A stretch of 64,000 bases of DNA from Alcanivorax sp. (GTDB lineage: Bacteria > Pseudomonadota > Gammaproteobacteria > Pseudomonadales > Alcanivoracaceae): contig JAIUME010000003.1 of NCBI GenBank assembly GCA_022565695.1, positions 62,001 through 126,000 of the forward strand. Direction: 5' to 3'. Below the pieces are notes generated by a model. The model saw nothing but the letters and a program-made list of their open reading frames with translations. It did not search any database and had not been told where the DNA came from. Positions 16,709 through 25,800 of this stretch are shown piece after piece (the stretch's first letter is position 1; every line of letters begins with the position of its first letter). Made by a program: the position numbers and the translations under genes.

Positions 16709-16738
16709 AACCCCGCCAAAAGCGGGGTTTCTTCGTTT
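16709..16738 (+). terminator. Intrinsic terminator of the beta-oxidation operon
   Basis: AACCCCGC, loop CAAAA, GCGGGGTT, then TTCTTCGTTTT: an eight-base stem with a T-rich tail, 28 bases after the stop. Confidence 0.93.
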
Positions 16739-16840
16739 TGCACGCACGGAGTTTGTGGACATTAACCGCAGCGGGCTGATACATTCCGGACACATAAACA
16801 GTACAAACTGAAAAAAGTGCAGTGAACGGCGTCTCAAAAA

Positions 16841-16878
16841 TGCGCACTCAGATGCGCAGAGAGAATAGCTAATACAAT
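16841..16878 (+). promoter_or_regulatory. Candidate promoter/operator of the tail-collar operon
   Basis: The palindrome TGCGCA occurs twice (16841-16846 and 16853-16858) separated by CTCAGA, followed by TACAAT (16873-16878) as a possible -10 box. No good -35 is seen, which would fit an activator-dependent promoter. The GNAT gene behind it has a strong ribosome binding site (GGAGGGG). Confidence 0.4.
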
Positions 16879-16910
16879 CAAACAGATAGGAACGGCCCGG
16901 AGGGGGGCTT

Positions 16911-17441
16911 ATGTTGGGGGCGGGTGTAGATCTTCCCGGTGGTCGCACGCTGCGACCGGTGCGTGCCAGCGACGGCGCCTTTCTGGCGGCGTTGTACCGG
17001 TCTACCCGCAGCGATCTGTTCCTGATCGGTGACCGTGACCTGAGCGAATCCCTTGTCGATATGCAGTTCACTGCGCAGAGCGCGGGTTACGCAGAGCGTT
17101 ACCCCGACGCACTGCATTTCATCATTGGTGAACTGGACACCTCTATTGGCCGGCTGATTCTGGATTTCAGCGACGGCAGCGTACATCTGGTTGACCTGTC
17201 ACTGATCCCTGAAGCCCGCGGCAAAGGTCACGGCGCCGCCGTGATTCAGGCGATGCAACAGGTGGCAGCGCGTATGCCTGCTCCGCTGACCCTGGCCGTC
17301 CAGCAGGCCAACCCCGGGGCCTTCGCCCTGTATCAACGTCTTGGTTTTCATACCGAACAGCAGTCCGGGCCTTACCTGCGTATGGCCTGGTATCCGCGTG
17401 CGCTGGCGGGCGGTGCCGCTGTGGCAGGAGAGCGTGCATGA
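16911..17441 (+). CDS. GNAT-family N-acetyltransferase heading the tail-collar operon
   Basis: 176-residue GCN5-like acetyltransferase. The acetyl-CoA-binding loop is IPEARGKGHGAAVIQAM (R/Q-x-x-G-x-G/A type), followed by the strand LTLAVQQANPGAFALYQRLGFH that ends the fold. Substrate unknown. Its TGA overlaps the ATG of the next gene (ATGA), so it belongs to the DUF6916/collar operon; acetyltransferase genes of this type are seen beside microcystin-dependent (MdpB-like) collar genes in other bacteria. Strong GGAGGGG ribosome binding site. Confidence 0.9.
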   Translation: MLGAGVDLPGGRTLRPVRASDGAFLAALYRSTRSDLFLIGDRDLSESLVDMQFTAQSAGYAERYPDALHFIIGELDTSIGRLILDFSDGSVHLVDLSLIPEARGKGHGAAVIQAMQQVAARMPAPLTLAVQQANPGAFALYQRLGFHTEQQSGPYLRMAWYPRALAGGAAVAGERA

Positions 17442-17728
17442 AATTGACACCAGAGCAGGTTGAGCCGCTGCAAGGCAGCGATTTCCACTGCGAGGTGGCT
17501 GAGGGCGCGCCGGTTGTGCTGCGCCTGCAGTCCGTGAAAGAGGCCGGGGCAGGGCAGGGGTTTCGCCAGTTTTCACTGCACTTTTCCGGTCCGCTGGATA
17601 CTCCTTTGATTCAGGGGACCTATGAGATTCATCACCCGGTCTTGGGTGATGGTCCGTTGTTTATTGTGCCGGTTGCCAGAGAAGCGGAGCAGATGTGCTA
17701 CGAGGCGGCCTGCAGTTGCCGGGGGTAA
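17438..17728 (+). CDS. DUF6916-like small protein
   Basis: 96-residue protein without signal peptide or membrane segment. The pattern FRQFSLHFSGPLDTPLIQG, then TYEIHHPVLGDGPLFIVPV, is a short beta-rich domain that recurs in the next gene, so the two are diverged paralogs. The domain is regularly found beside tail-collar proteins; its function is not known to me. The start overlaps the GNAT stop by four bases and the stop is four bases before the next gene. Confidence 0.75.
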   Translation: MKLTPEQVEPLQGSDFHCEVAEGAPVVLRLQSVKEAGAGQGFRQFSLHFSGPLDTPLIQGTYEIHHPVLGDGPLFIVPVAREAEQMCYEAACSCRG

Positions 17729-17732
17729 CACA

Positions 17733-18155
17733 ATGAAAAGACGCGCGTTTATTGCAGGCCTGGCGGTGACGCCCTGGGTGCTGGCGGGCTGTGGTGCCGG
17801 GAGTGGCAACGGGCAGTCGACAGGAGGGGGGCAGACGCCTGCACCGGATTTGCCCCAGGGGCTTTCACGGCGACATGACTTTGGTGCGCTGGAGGGGGAG
17901 GTCTTCTACATCGCGCATCCGCGCTACGGTTCTGTGGATGCCACCCTTGTGGCCGTGGAAGACAACACGCGCGATGCGCAACTGGAGCAGTTTGCCCTGC
18001 GTCTGGAGTTGCCCCTGGGTAGCGACCTGCAGGATGCAGTCTATCGGGTCGAGCATGTCCGGGCCGGCAGTTTCGAACTGTTTGTCCAGCGCAGTGAGGA
18101 AGACAGCGCGGCCGGGGAGCGTTATGTCGCGTTCTTCAGCCATCTGAGAGATTGA
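17733..18155 (+). CDS. DUF6916-like lipoprotein
   Basis: 140 residues. MKRRAFIAGLAVTPWVLAGC has a twin-arginine-like start (KRRAF), a hydrophobic stretch and a lipobox with Cys20, so it is probably exported (possibly folded, by Tat) and lipidated. A Gly/Ser/Pro linker leads to a DUF6916-like domain from about residue 47 (QLEQFALRLELPLG, YRVEHVRAGSFELFVQ) related to the preceding cytoplasmic protein. That one paralog is retained inside and one anchored outside suggests a carrier or chaperone relay for the collar proteins; this is inference. Confidence 0.78.
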   Translation: MKRRAFIAGLAVTPWVLAGCGAGSGNGQSTGGGQTPAPDLPQGLSRRHDFGALEGEVFYIAHPRYGSVDATLVAVEDNTRDAQLEQFALRLELPLGSDLQDAVYRVEHVRAGSFELFVQRSEEDSAAGERYVAFFSHLRD

Positions 18156-18166
18156 AGGAGAGCATC

Positions 18167-18682
18167 ATGGGCATGGCCTATATTGGCGAGATACGGATGT
18201 TTGGCGGCAATTTTGCACCGAACGGCTGGGCGTTTTGCGATGGCAGCCTGCTGCCGATTTCAGAGAACGAAGCGCTTTTTGCACTGATCGGCACCACCTA
18301 CGGTGGTGATGGGCAAATGACCTTCGCGGTACCTGATCTGCGCGGTCGGCTTCCGCTGCATCAGGGTACCGGGCCAGAGGGACAGACCTATTTCATCGGT
18401 GAACAGGCCGGTCAGGAATCGGTGCCCCTGACACTGCAGCAGATTCCAGCACATTCGCATACGCCTGTAGGGTCGCAGGCCGAGGCCAGCAGCACCAACC
18501 CGGCCGGAAATACCTGGGCCACAACGGCGAACAATGCCTACGCGACAGCGGGTTCGGCCGTCGCCATGGCCCCGAACCTGAGTAATGCCGTGGGGGCCGG
18601 GCATCCACACGAGAATCGCATGCCGTATCTGCCGATCAGCTTCATCATTTCGCTGTTCGGCATCTTCCCATCCCAGACCTGA
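18167..18682 (+). CDS. Phage tail-collar domain protein 1 (MdpB-like)
   Basis: 171 residues, start at 18167 set by AAGGAG at 18155-18160. N-terminal tail-collar domain (GGNFAPNGWAFCDGSLLPI, ALFALIGTTYGGDG, FAVPDLRGRLPLHQG) as in short tail fibres and microcystin-dependent proteins; the HSH motif (His96, His98) corresponds to the zinc-binding H-x-H that holds T4 gp12 trimers together. The C-terminus ends with YLPISFIISLFGIFPSQT. No signal peptide. No other phage genes are near, so this is a domesticated collar family, not a prophage. First of three tandem paralogs. Confidence 0.88.
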   Translation: MGMAYIGEIRMFGGNFAPNGWAFCDGSLLPISENEALFALIGTTYGGDGQMTFAVPDLRGRLPLHQGTGPEGQTYFIGEQAGQESVPLTLQQIPAHSHTPVGSQAEASSTNPAGNTWATTANNAYATAGSAVAMAPNLSNAVGAGHPHENRMPYLPISFIISLFGIFPSQT

Positions 18683-18707
18683 GCGGCCAACGCAGGAGGC
18701 AATCGTC

Positions 18708-19208
18708 ATGAGTGAACCCTTTCTTGGCCAGATATCGGTCTTTTCATTCAATTTCCCCCCCAAAAGCTGGGCCTTGTGCAACGGGCAACTGATGCCGATC
18801 AATCAGAATCAGGCGCTGTTTGCCTTGATGGGGACTATGTACGGCGGCAACGGGCAGACCACCTTCGCGTTGCCAAACCTGCGGGGGCGAGCCCCGGTGC
18901 ATGTCGGCGCGGGCGTTTCGCAAGGGGAAGCGGCTGGCTCAACGGCCGTCACGCTGAACCAGGCAAGCATGCCTGGCCACACCCATTCGGTGTCCGCCAG
19001 CGACGCAACGGCTGATCGTGCCACGCCGCAAGGCAATGTCTGGGCACGCCCGGCAGCCAATGCCTATGCCGCGCCGGCAAGTGCCACTGCGATGCGTAAT
19101 GACCTGGTCACGGATGCCGGTGGTTCCCAGCCGCATACCAACATGCAGCCCTACACGGTGCTGAACTTTTGTGTGGCGCTGCAGGGCATTTTCCCCAGCC
19201 GGAATTGA
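18708..19208 (+). CDS. Phage tail-collar domain protein 2 (MdpB-like)
   Basis: 166 residues, start MSEPFLGQIS with AGGAGG at about 18693-18698. Collar features are FPPKSWALCNGQLMPI, ALFALMGTMYGGNG, FALPNLRGRAPVHVG and the HTH metal motif (His91, His93). Ends in VLNFCVALQGIFPSRN, nearly the same ending as paralog 3. Its stop codon lies in the first copy of a perfect 15-bp duplication. Likely assembles as trimers, possibly with its two neighbours. Confidence 0.88.
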   Translation: MSEPFLGQISVFSFNFPPKSWALCNGQLMPINQNQALFALMGTMYGGNGQTTFALPNLRGRAPVHVGAGVSQGEAAGSTAVTLNQASMPGHTHSVSASDATADRATPQGNVWARPAANAYAAPASATAMRNDLVTDAGGSQPHTNMQPYTVLNFCVALQGIFPSRN

Positions 19209-19223
19209 CCCAGCCGGAATTGA
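19194..19223 (+). repeat. 15-bp perfect duplication carrying a stop codon
   Basis: CCCAGCCGGAATTGA occurs twice back to back; each copy ends in TGA. The first TGA is the stop of collar gene 2, the second is an in-frame spare. Confidence 0.95.
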
Positions 19224-19238
19224 CAAGGAGCGACGATA

Positions 19239-19766
19239 ATGGCCGAGCCATTTGTAGCCGAAATCAGTATTTTTTCATTCAACTATGCGCCAAGAAGCTG
19301 GGCGGAGTGCAATGGCCAGTTGATGCCGCTTTCCCAGAATACGGCCCTGTTTGCGCTGTTGGGCACCATGTATGGCGGGGATGGAAAGAGCAGCTTCGGA
19401 CTGCCTGATCTGTCAGGGCGTACCCCGCTGATGTGGGGGCAAGGGCAGGGGTTGAGTTATTACTCTCAGGGAGATGCGGGAGGACAGGAGTCGGTGACGC
19501 TGACCGAGGCTAATTTGCCGCCGCACACGCATCAATTACAGGGCGTGCCGGGCACTCCCTCCAGCCGCTCGCCGCAAGGTGCAGGCTGGTCGGGATCGGC
19601 CCGCGCGCAGGTGATGCAGTATGCCGCGAGCGGGCAGGCCGATGTGCAGATGGCGCCCATGGCGTTGGCACCCACGGGAGGCAATTTGCCACATAACAAT
19701 CGCCAGCCTTACATGGGCCTGAAGTTCTGTATTGCCTTGCAAGGTATCTTCCCGCCGCGCAACTGA
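19239..19766 (+). CDS. Phage tail-collar domain protein 3 (MdpB-like)
   Basis: 175 residues starting MAEPFVAEISIFSFNYAPRS, preceded by AAGGAG. Same architecture as the two upstream paralogs: WAECNGQLMPL, ALFALLGTMYGGDG, FGLPDLSGRTPL and the H-x-H motif (His96, His98), ending in KFCIALQGIFPPRN. A hairpin at 19791 and then the giant adhesin gene follow. The three collar proteins are about as similar to each other as to family members elsewhere, so the triplication is old. Confidence 0.88.
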   Translation: MAEPFVAEISIFSFNYAPRSWAECNGQLMPLSQNTALFALLGTMYGGDGKSSFGLPDLSGRTPLMWGQGQGLSYYSQGDAGGQESVTLTEANLPPHTHQLQGVPGTPSSRSPQGAGWSGSARAQVMQYAASGQADVQMAPMALAPTGGNLPHNNRQPYMGLKFCIALQGIFPPRN

Positions 19767-19790
19767 TGCGGTGACCACATAGACAAACAA

Positions 19791-19809
19791 CGGCGCCTCG
19801 AAGGCGCCG
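19791..19809 (+). terminator. Hairpin between the collar genes and the giant gene
   Basis: CGGCGCCT-CGA-AGGCGCCG, an eight-base perfect stem with a three-base loop but no T tract. It may attenuate readthrough into the giant gene or stabilise the 3' end of the collar message. Confidence 0.45.
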
Positions 19810-19837
19810 GATCAACAATGTTTTGGGGGCACAAAAA

Positions 19838-22800
19838 ATGGAGTTTGACAAGATGGCGCACGGAGGCGGCCGTAAGGCGATATCCTGCCGCAAGGTATAT
19901 CGCCAATCCGGCACGTTGCTGACCAGTCTGTTACTGATGCTGCTGGTGGTTCTGCCCACCGCAGCTTCGGCGCTGACCTTTACCGTAAACAGCACGGCGG
20001 ATACCACGGCAGGCACCAACTGTGAGGGCGGCGGCACCTGCACGCTGCGCGCAGCGGTCAACGACGCCAACGGGATTCCCGAGGCGACGCATCCGCTGAT
20101 TACCGTACATATTCAGGCCGGCACCTACACCCTTGGTGACCTGCTTGAAGTACGTCGCAGCATGACCTTTGTTGGCAGCGGCGGTAACCGTGAAGGGGAT
20201 CCGCGTACAACGATCATCCAGGCTGGCGCCTCGGCGGAAAATGCCGCCAACGGCCAGATCATGGTGGTCAATCCGGACTGGGATACGGGTTTCGACACGC
20301 GATTCGAAGCGCTCTGGTTCCGGCATGCCTATAACGTCACCAGTCAGTATGGCGGCGCCATCGACTGGGATGGCAGTGAAGGCGAAGCCGTGCCCCATGT
20401 GGGCACGCTGGGTATCTATAACGTCGTTTTTTCCGACAATATCATCAACACCGAAGCGGGCCATGGCGGCGCGCTGGGCGCCTATTTCGGTGAGCAGATC
20501 ACCATCGAACGGACCGAATTCCGCAACAACCGCGCACTGGGCACCGCCGGTGCTGCCGGCGCGCTGGAGATCATTGGTACCAACAACATCGTACTGCGCG
20601 ACGTCACCATCGATGGCAACAGCGCCGAAGTGCAGGGTGGCGGCGCCATCACCCGTATCGGCAGCAGCCTGACCATCGAAAACAGCACCGTGTCGCGTAA
20701 CCGTGCTGAAGGGGATGCGACCAGCACGGTAGGTGGCCTGGCTATTCTTGATTACTCTGGCGACGTGCTCATTACCAACAGCACCATTTCCGGTAACACC
20801 GCGTCCGGCACAGTTGGCGGCCTGGAACTGGCGCCCCGTGAGGATGCCAATCAGGCGCGTCTGACCCACGTGACCATCACCGACAACCGCTCCGGGCTGG
20901 TCAATGCCGAGGCAGCCGCCGGCGGCCTGCGTGTCGTGACCACCAATGCACCCACCCGTCTCTACAACACGCTGGTGGCGGCGAACTTCCGGGGTGCCGG
21001 GAATACGGCAGACAACATATTTGGCAGCTTGCACAACAGCAGCGAGCACAACCTGATCGGCACTGGCGGTAACGGTGGTCTGACACAGGGCACCAATGGC
21101 AACCTCGTTGGCGTTGACGACCCGGGCCTGTTGCCGCTGGGTGATTACCACGGCGGCACCGAAACCCATGCCCTGCGTAACGGCAGCCCTGCACTGGATG
21201 CGGGCAGTACCGCCTTGCCGGGTGTTGCTGCGCAGGATCAACGCGGCTGGCCGCGGGCGGCGGCATCGGCGTCCTTGACGCCCATGAACCATACCGACAT
21301 TGGCGCCTATGAGGCGCATCCCACATTGAGCCTGGTGGATGACCAGACGGCGACAGCGCCGACCAGCGGCACGCGGATCGTCGAGGTGCCGTTCCAGGTA
21401 GGGGACAGCGCGCTGGGCGTCACTGTTACAGCCAGCTCCTCAAACCAGACCTTGATCCCGGACAGCGCGCTGCAAGTGACCGGTAGTGATCATGACCGGA
21501 TACTGCGCATTACCCTGTCGGCCAATCAGGTCGGCGACGCTGACATTACGATCAATGCGGCGGGCACCTTCGCGGGCAACACCCGCGAGCGCAGCGAAAC
21601 CTTTGCCATGACGGTGCTGCCGTCACCGGCACTGCAACTGAGCAAGAGCCACGAAGGCGATTTCTACCAGGGCCAGACCGACGCGGTGTACACCCTGGCG
21701 GTGGAAAATATCGGCCTCGGCCCGACCGACGGCAGCCAGGTCAACCTGGTGGACACCTTGCCAGCGAGCCTGAATATTGTGTCGATGAGCGGGACTGGCT
21801 GGAGCTGTGACCTGGCAACCGCTGTGTGCAGTCGCAGTGATGTGCTGGCCAGTAATGCCAGCTACCCACCGGTTACGCTTACGGTATCGGTTGCCGCGGA
21901 CGCGCCAGCCAGTGTCACCAATGAAGCATCGGTGACGGGCGGCGGTGATGCCACGGGCGACACAGCCAGTGACCCCACCACTATCCAGTACTTCACCAGC
22001 GTGACGCTGGACAGCGGTGGCGGCAGCACCTGGGGTAATGATTTCAATCTGGTGGCGACGGTAATGCCTGATGACACCGGGGTGACGGGCAGCGTCCTGT
22101 TCCAGCGCCATAACGGCAGTGAATGGGTCGATCTGGGTACCTCGGCGCTGACTGGCAACACGGCAGTACTGAGCATCAACGGCGAACTCTTCGATGCCAG
22201 CAGCCAGCAGTTCCGCGCACGCTATAACGGCGACACGGCGCACCGTTTTGCGGTGTCTGCATCGTTGCCCCATGTCATCAGTCCGGCCACCCAGACGATC
22301 ACGTTTGCGGCACTGGCGGGGATGACATTCGGAGATGACGCTATCACCCTGTCGGCGACCGCCAGCTCTGGTCTGGGCGTGACGTTCAGCAGTTCCGACA
22401 CCAGCGTGGCCACCGTGTCAGGCAATACCCTGACAGTCGTGGGGGCCGGGTCGACGACCATCACGGCCACGCAAGCGGGCAACACCAATTATCAGGCGGC
22501 CGATCCGGTGCCCCGGACCCTGATCGTGCAACGTGCCGTTGCCGATGTCAGCATTGCCGATACCGAGCAGGTCTACGATGGCACGCCTCGCGCCGTCACA
22601 GTGACCACCGATCCTGATGGTGTGTCAGTCACGGTGACCTACGATGGCAGTGGTGATGCTCCCACGGAAGCGGGCAGCTACGCTGTGGCCGTCGTGGTGA
22701 GCGGCGACAATTACGAAGGCGGTGCCACCGATACGCTGGTGATCAGCAAGGCGGACCAGAACATTACTTTCGACACGCTTACACCACGGATTGTGGGCGG

Positions 22801-25800
22801 TGCGGACTTCACGCTTGATGCCGTGTCTGATTCCGGGCTGCCGATTACCTATGTCAGCGCTGATCCGTCGGTGGCCACAGTAACCGGCAACACCGTATCG
22901 ATCATTGCGGCGGGCACCACCGACATCACCGCCAGCCAGGCGGGGAACAACAACTACAATGCCGCCGCCGATGTCACCCGTACGCTGGAAGTGAATCGCG
23001 CCGAGCAGGTCATTACCTTTGATGCGCTGGCGCCGGTGACCTTCGGCGACGATCCCTTCTCGCTCACAGCGTCCGCAGACTCCAGTCTGCCGGTCACCTT
23101 CGCGTCGTCGGATGACAGCGTGGCGACGGTATCGGGCAACACCGTCACGATCGTCGGGGCAGGCCAGGCCGACATTACGGCCAGCCAGGCGGGCGATGAT
23201 AACTATGCGGCGGCGGCAGATGTCGTGCGTACGCTGGTGGTCCAGCAGGGACCGCAGACCCTGGACTTCGACAGCCTCACCAACCAGACCATCAACGGCG
23301 ATGCCTTCAGCGTTGACCTGGTTGCCAGTGCCTCATCCGGCGCCGAGGTCAGCTTCGCGGTGCTCAGTGGCCCGGCTGCTCTGGTGGACTCGGCGCTGGA
23401 GGTGTTCGGCACTGGAGAGATTACGGTGCGCGCTACAGCGGATGGCGATGCCAACTATCTGCCTGTGCAGCAGGATCGCAGCTTCACCGTGACCGCCACG
23501 GCGGATGCGGTATGGCGTGTGACCCGCTGTGATCTCGGTGAGCGGGGCAGCTTTGACCGGATGCTTGATTATGCGGTCAGCGGCAACCGTATCGCGTTCG
23601 AAACAGACCTGGTTTGCCGTGACGTGAGCGCCATCACGGCGGTGAACGGGGCTTTCAGTACGGACCAGAATCTGGTGGTGGACGGCGACGGTGCCGATAT
23701 CGAACTGACCGGCGCGGGCAATAGCGCTGTACTGAATGTGGTTGGCGATGCCTTCACCCTGCGCAACCTGCGTGTTACGGATGCCGTATACGACATGACG
23801 ACGGACGGCCTTCCGGTGGCATTGCACAGTACCAGCACGACCATCGAGGATGTCACTTTCACAGGACACGCGGGCAGTGTGCTGATCAACCCTCATCAGA
23901 GTGGTGGTGAGATCCTGATACGCAATGTGGTGGTCGAGGATGGCCAGGGTGGCCATGGCGCGCTCTATCTGCGTGGCGGGACCTTCGGTGGCGATACCAT
24001 CCAGGCGACGCTGGAGAACGTGGTGATCAGCAACCACTCCGGCGGCCTGGGTGCCTTTGCCTTCACCGACAACAATAGTCACTGGCAGCTCTCCTTGCGC
24101 CATATGACGATTGTGAACAACAACACACCGGGCGCGGTGTTCCTGGAGCGGCACGAGACCAACAGCAGCATCCTGGTGGAAAACAGCGTGCTCTGGAACA
24201 ACGCGGGCGACAATTATAGTCTGTGGGCCACGGCGGCGGAGGTGCTGACATTGCGCCACAACGTCACCGAAGGCGGTTCTGGTGGTGACGCGATTCGCGA
24301 CGGTGATCCGCTGTTGTCGGGCATTGCCTTGTTGCCGGGCAGTGCGGCGCTGGGCGCGGCCGATACCGCTGTGTGTGCCAGCACCGACATTCGCGGTGTG
24401 GCCCGTGATGGCGCGCGCTGTGATGCCGGAGCCTTCCAGTCCCGTGGTTTCATACTGACCGCTACGGGCGGCGACGATCAGGCGGCAACGATCAACACTG
24501 ACTTCGCGGCACCGCTGGCGATGACCGTGACCAGTGAGCATGACGAGCCGGTGGCGGGCGGGCAGGTGACCCTTACCTCGCCCGGCACCGGCGCGGCGCT
24601 GTCGGATCAGGTGATGACGGCAACGATTGATGGCACCGGCGTGGTAGCCCAGTCGGTAACGGCCAACGGCAGTGTGGGTGCCTATGCGGTGACCGTCGAT
24701 ACCGCCGGCGCTGCCCCGGCGCTGCACTATGATCTGGAAAACCTGATCATTGCGACCTCCCTGACACTGGCGAGCAATGGCGCCTTGCAGGAAACCGGTG
24801 ATGACATCGTTCTGACGGCGACGCTCAGCGCCGATCCGCTGCCCAGTGGCAACATCGTAGTCCAGCGCCTGGACGGTGGGGACTGGGTGGCCCTGGCATC
24901 ACCGCTGCTGGTGGACGACATCGCCAGCGTGACTGTGCCCACCAGCGCGCCGGGTGAGCGGCAGTTCCGTGCCCGCTTTGCCGGCAGTGCGACCCATGAG
25001 GCCACGGCGTGGCAGGCGGTGACGGTGCAGGTGTTCGATCCGGTGACGGTAACCGATCCGGTGGGCGGCCAGCTGCCCGCAGGCAGTCATCGCGATCTGC
25101 TGCTGTCCGGTGGCGAAGGCAGTGCCTATGACATTCTGGTCAGTGGCCCGCAGACGTTTACGGATTCCGTGACCTGCACCGGCTCGCCTTGCCAGTACCG
25201 CTTCACCGCGCCGGATACGGGCGCCTTCGCGGGCACCTACACCATTGCGGTTGTCGATGGTGATACCGACTGGTCCTCCTCGTTGCTGGTGGACGTGCCC
25301 TTGCGGGTGAGCGTGGTGCGGCCGGTGCTGTTGAGTGTGGACCCGGTGCGCAACCATACCGATGTGATTGTGTCCGGCGCCGCAGTGGGCAGCACGACCT
25401 CCCTGAGCGTGGATGTGGCGGCAGACAGTGCCGGTATCCTGGTCAGCGGGTCGGGCGAGGCCACTGACGATACCGCAGCCGGTAACCCGGCGCTGTTCAC
25501 GGTGACCCTGCCGGACAGCCTGGCCTCCACGTTGACAGTCACCCTGAGCGCCGAGGGTGCAGGCTTGCCCACCGGTGAGGCGTCATTGGCCGCGCAGGCT
25601 GCCCAGCTTTACCAGGGCAGTGTCAGCGGCCCGCTGGGCGAGGCGATTGCGGGCGGCATCGTGACCTTGCTGTCCAACAGTACGCCGATTGAAGACGGCG
25701 ACGGTGAGCGCTACGAAACCCTGACTGACGCGCAGGGCGAGTTCACCCTGATCGCGCCGCCGGCCGAAGCAGACCATCGTGTCGAGGTCATGGCAGCGGG

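Noticed and set aside
16911-19766. Prophage remnant because of three tail-collar genes
   Set aside because: No integrase, capsid, tail tube, lysis or other phage genes nearby; the genes share an operon with GNAT, DUF6916 and a surface protein, a known non-phage setting for MdpB-like proteins.
19931-24727. Long minus-strand frames (462 and 464 codons) opposite the giant gene
   Set aside because: Low-complexity His/Gly/Arg-rich translations typical of antisense frames in GC-rich coding DNA; the plus strand has clear domains throughout.
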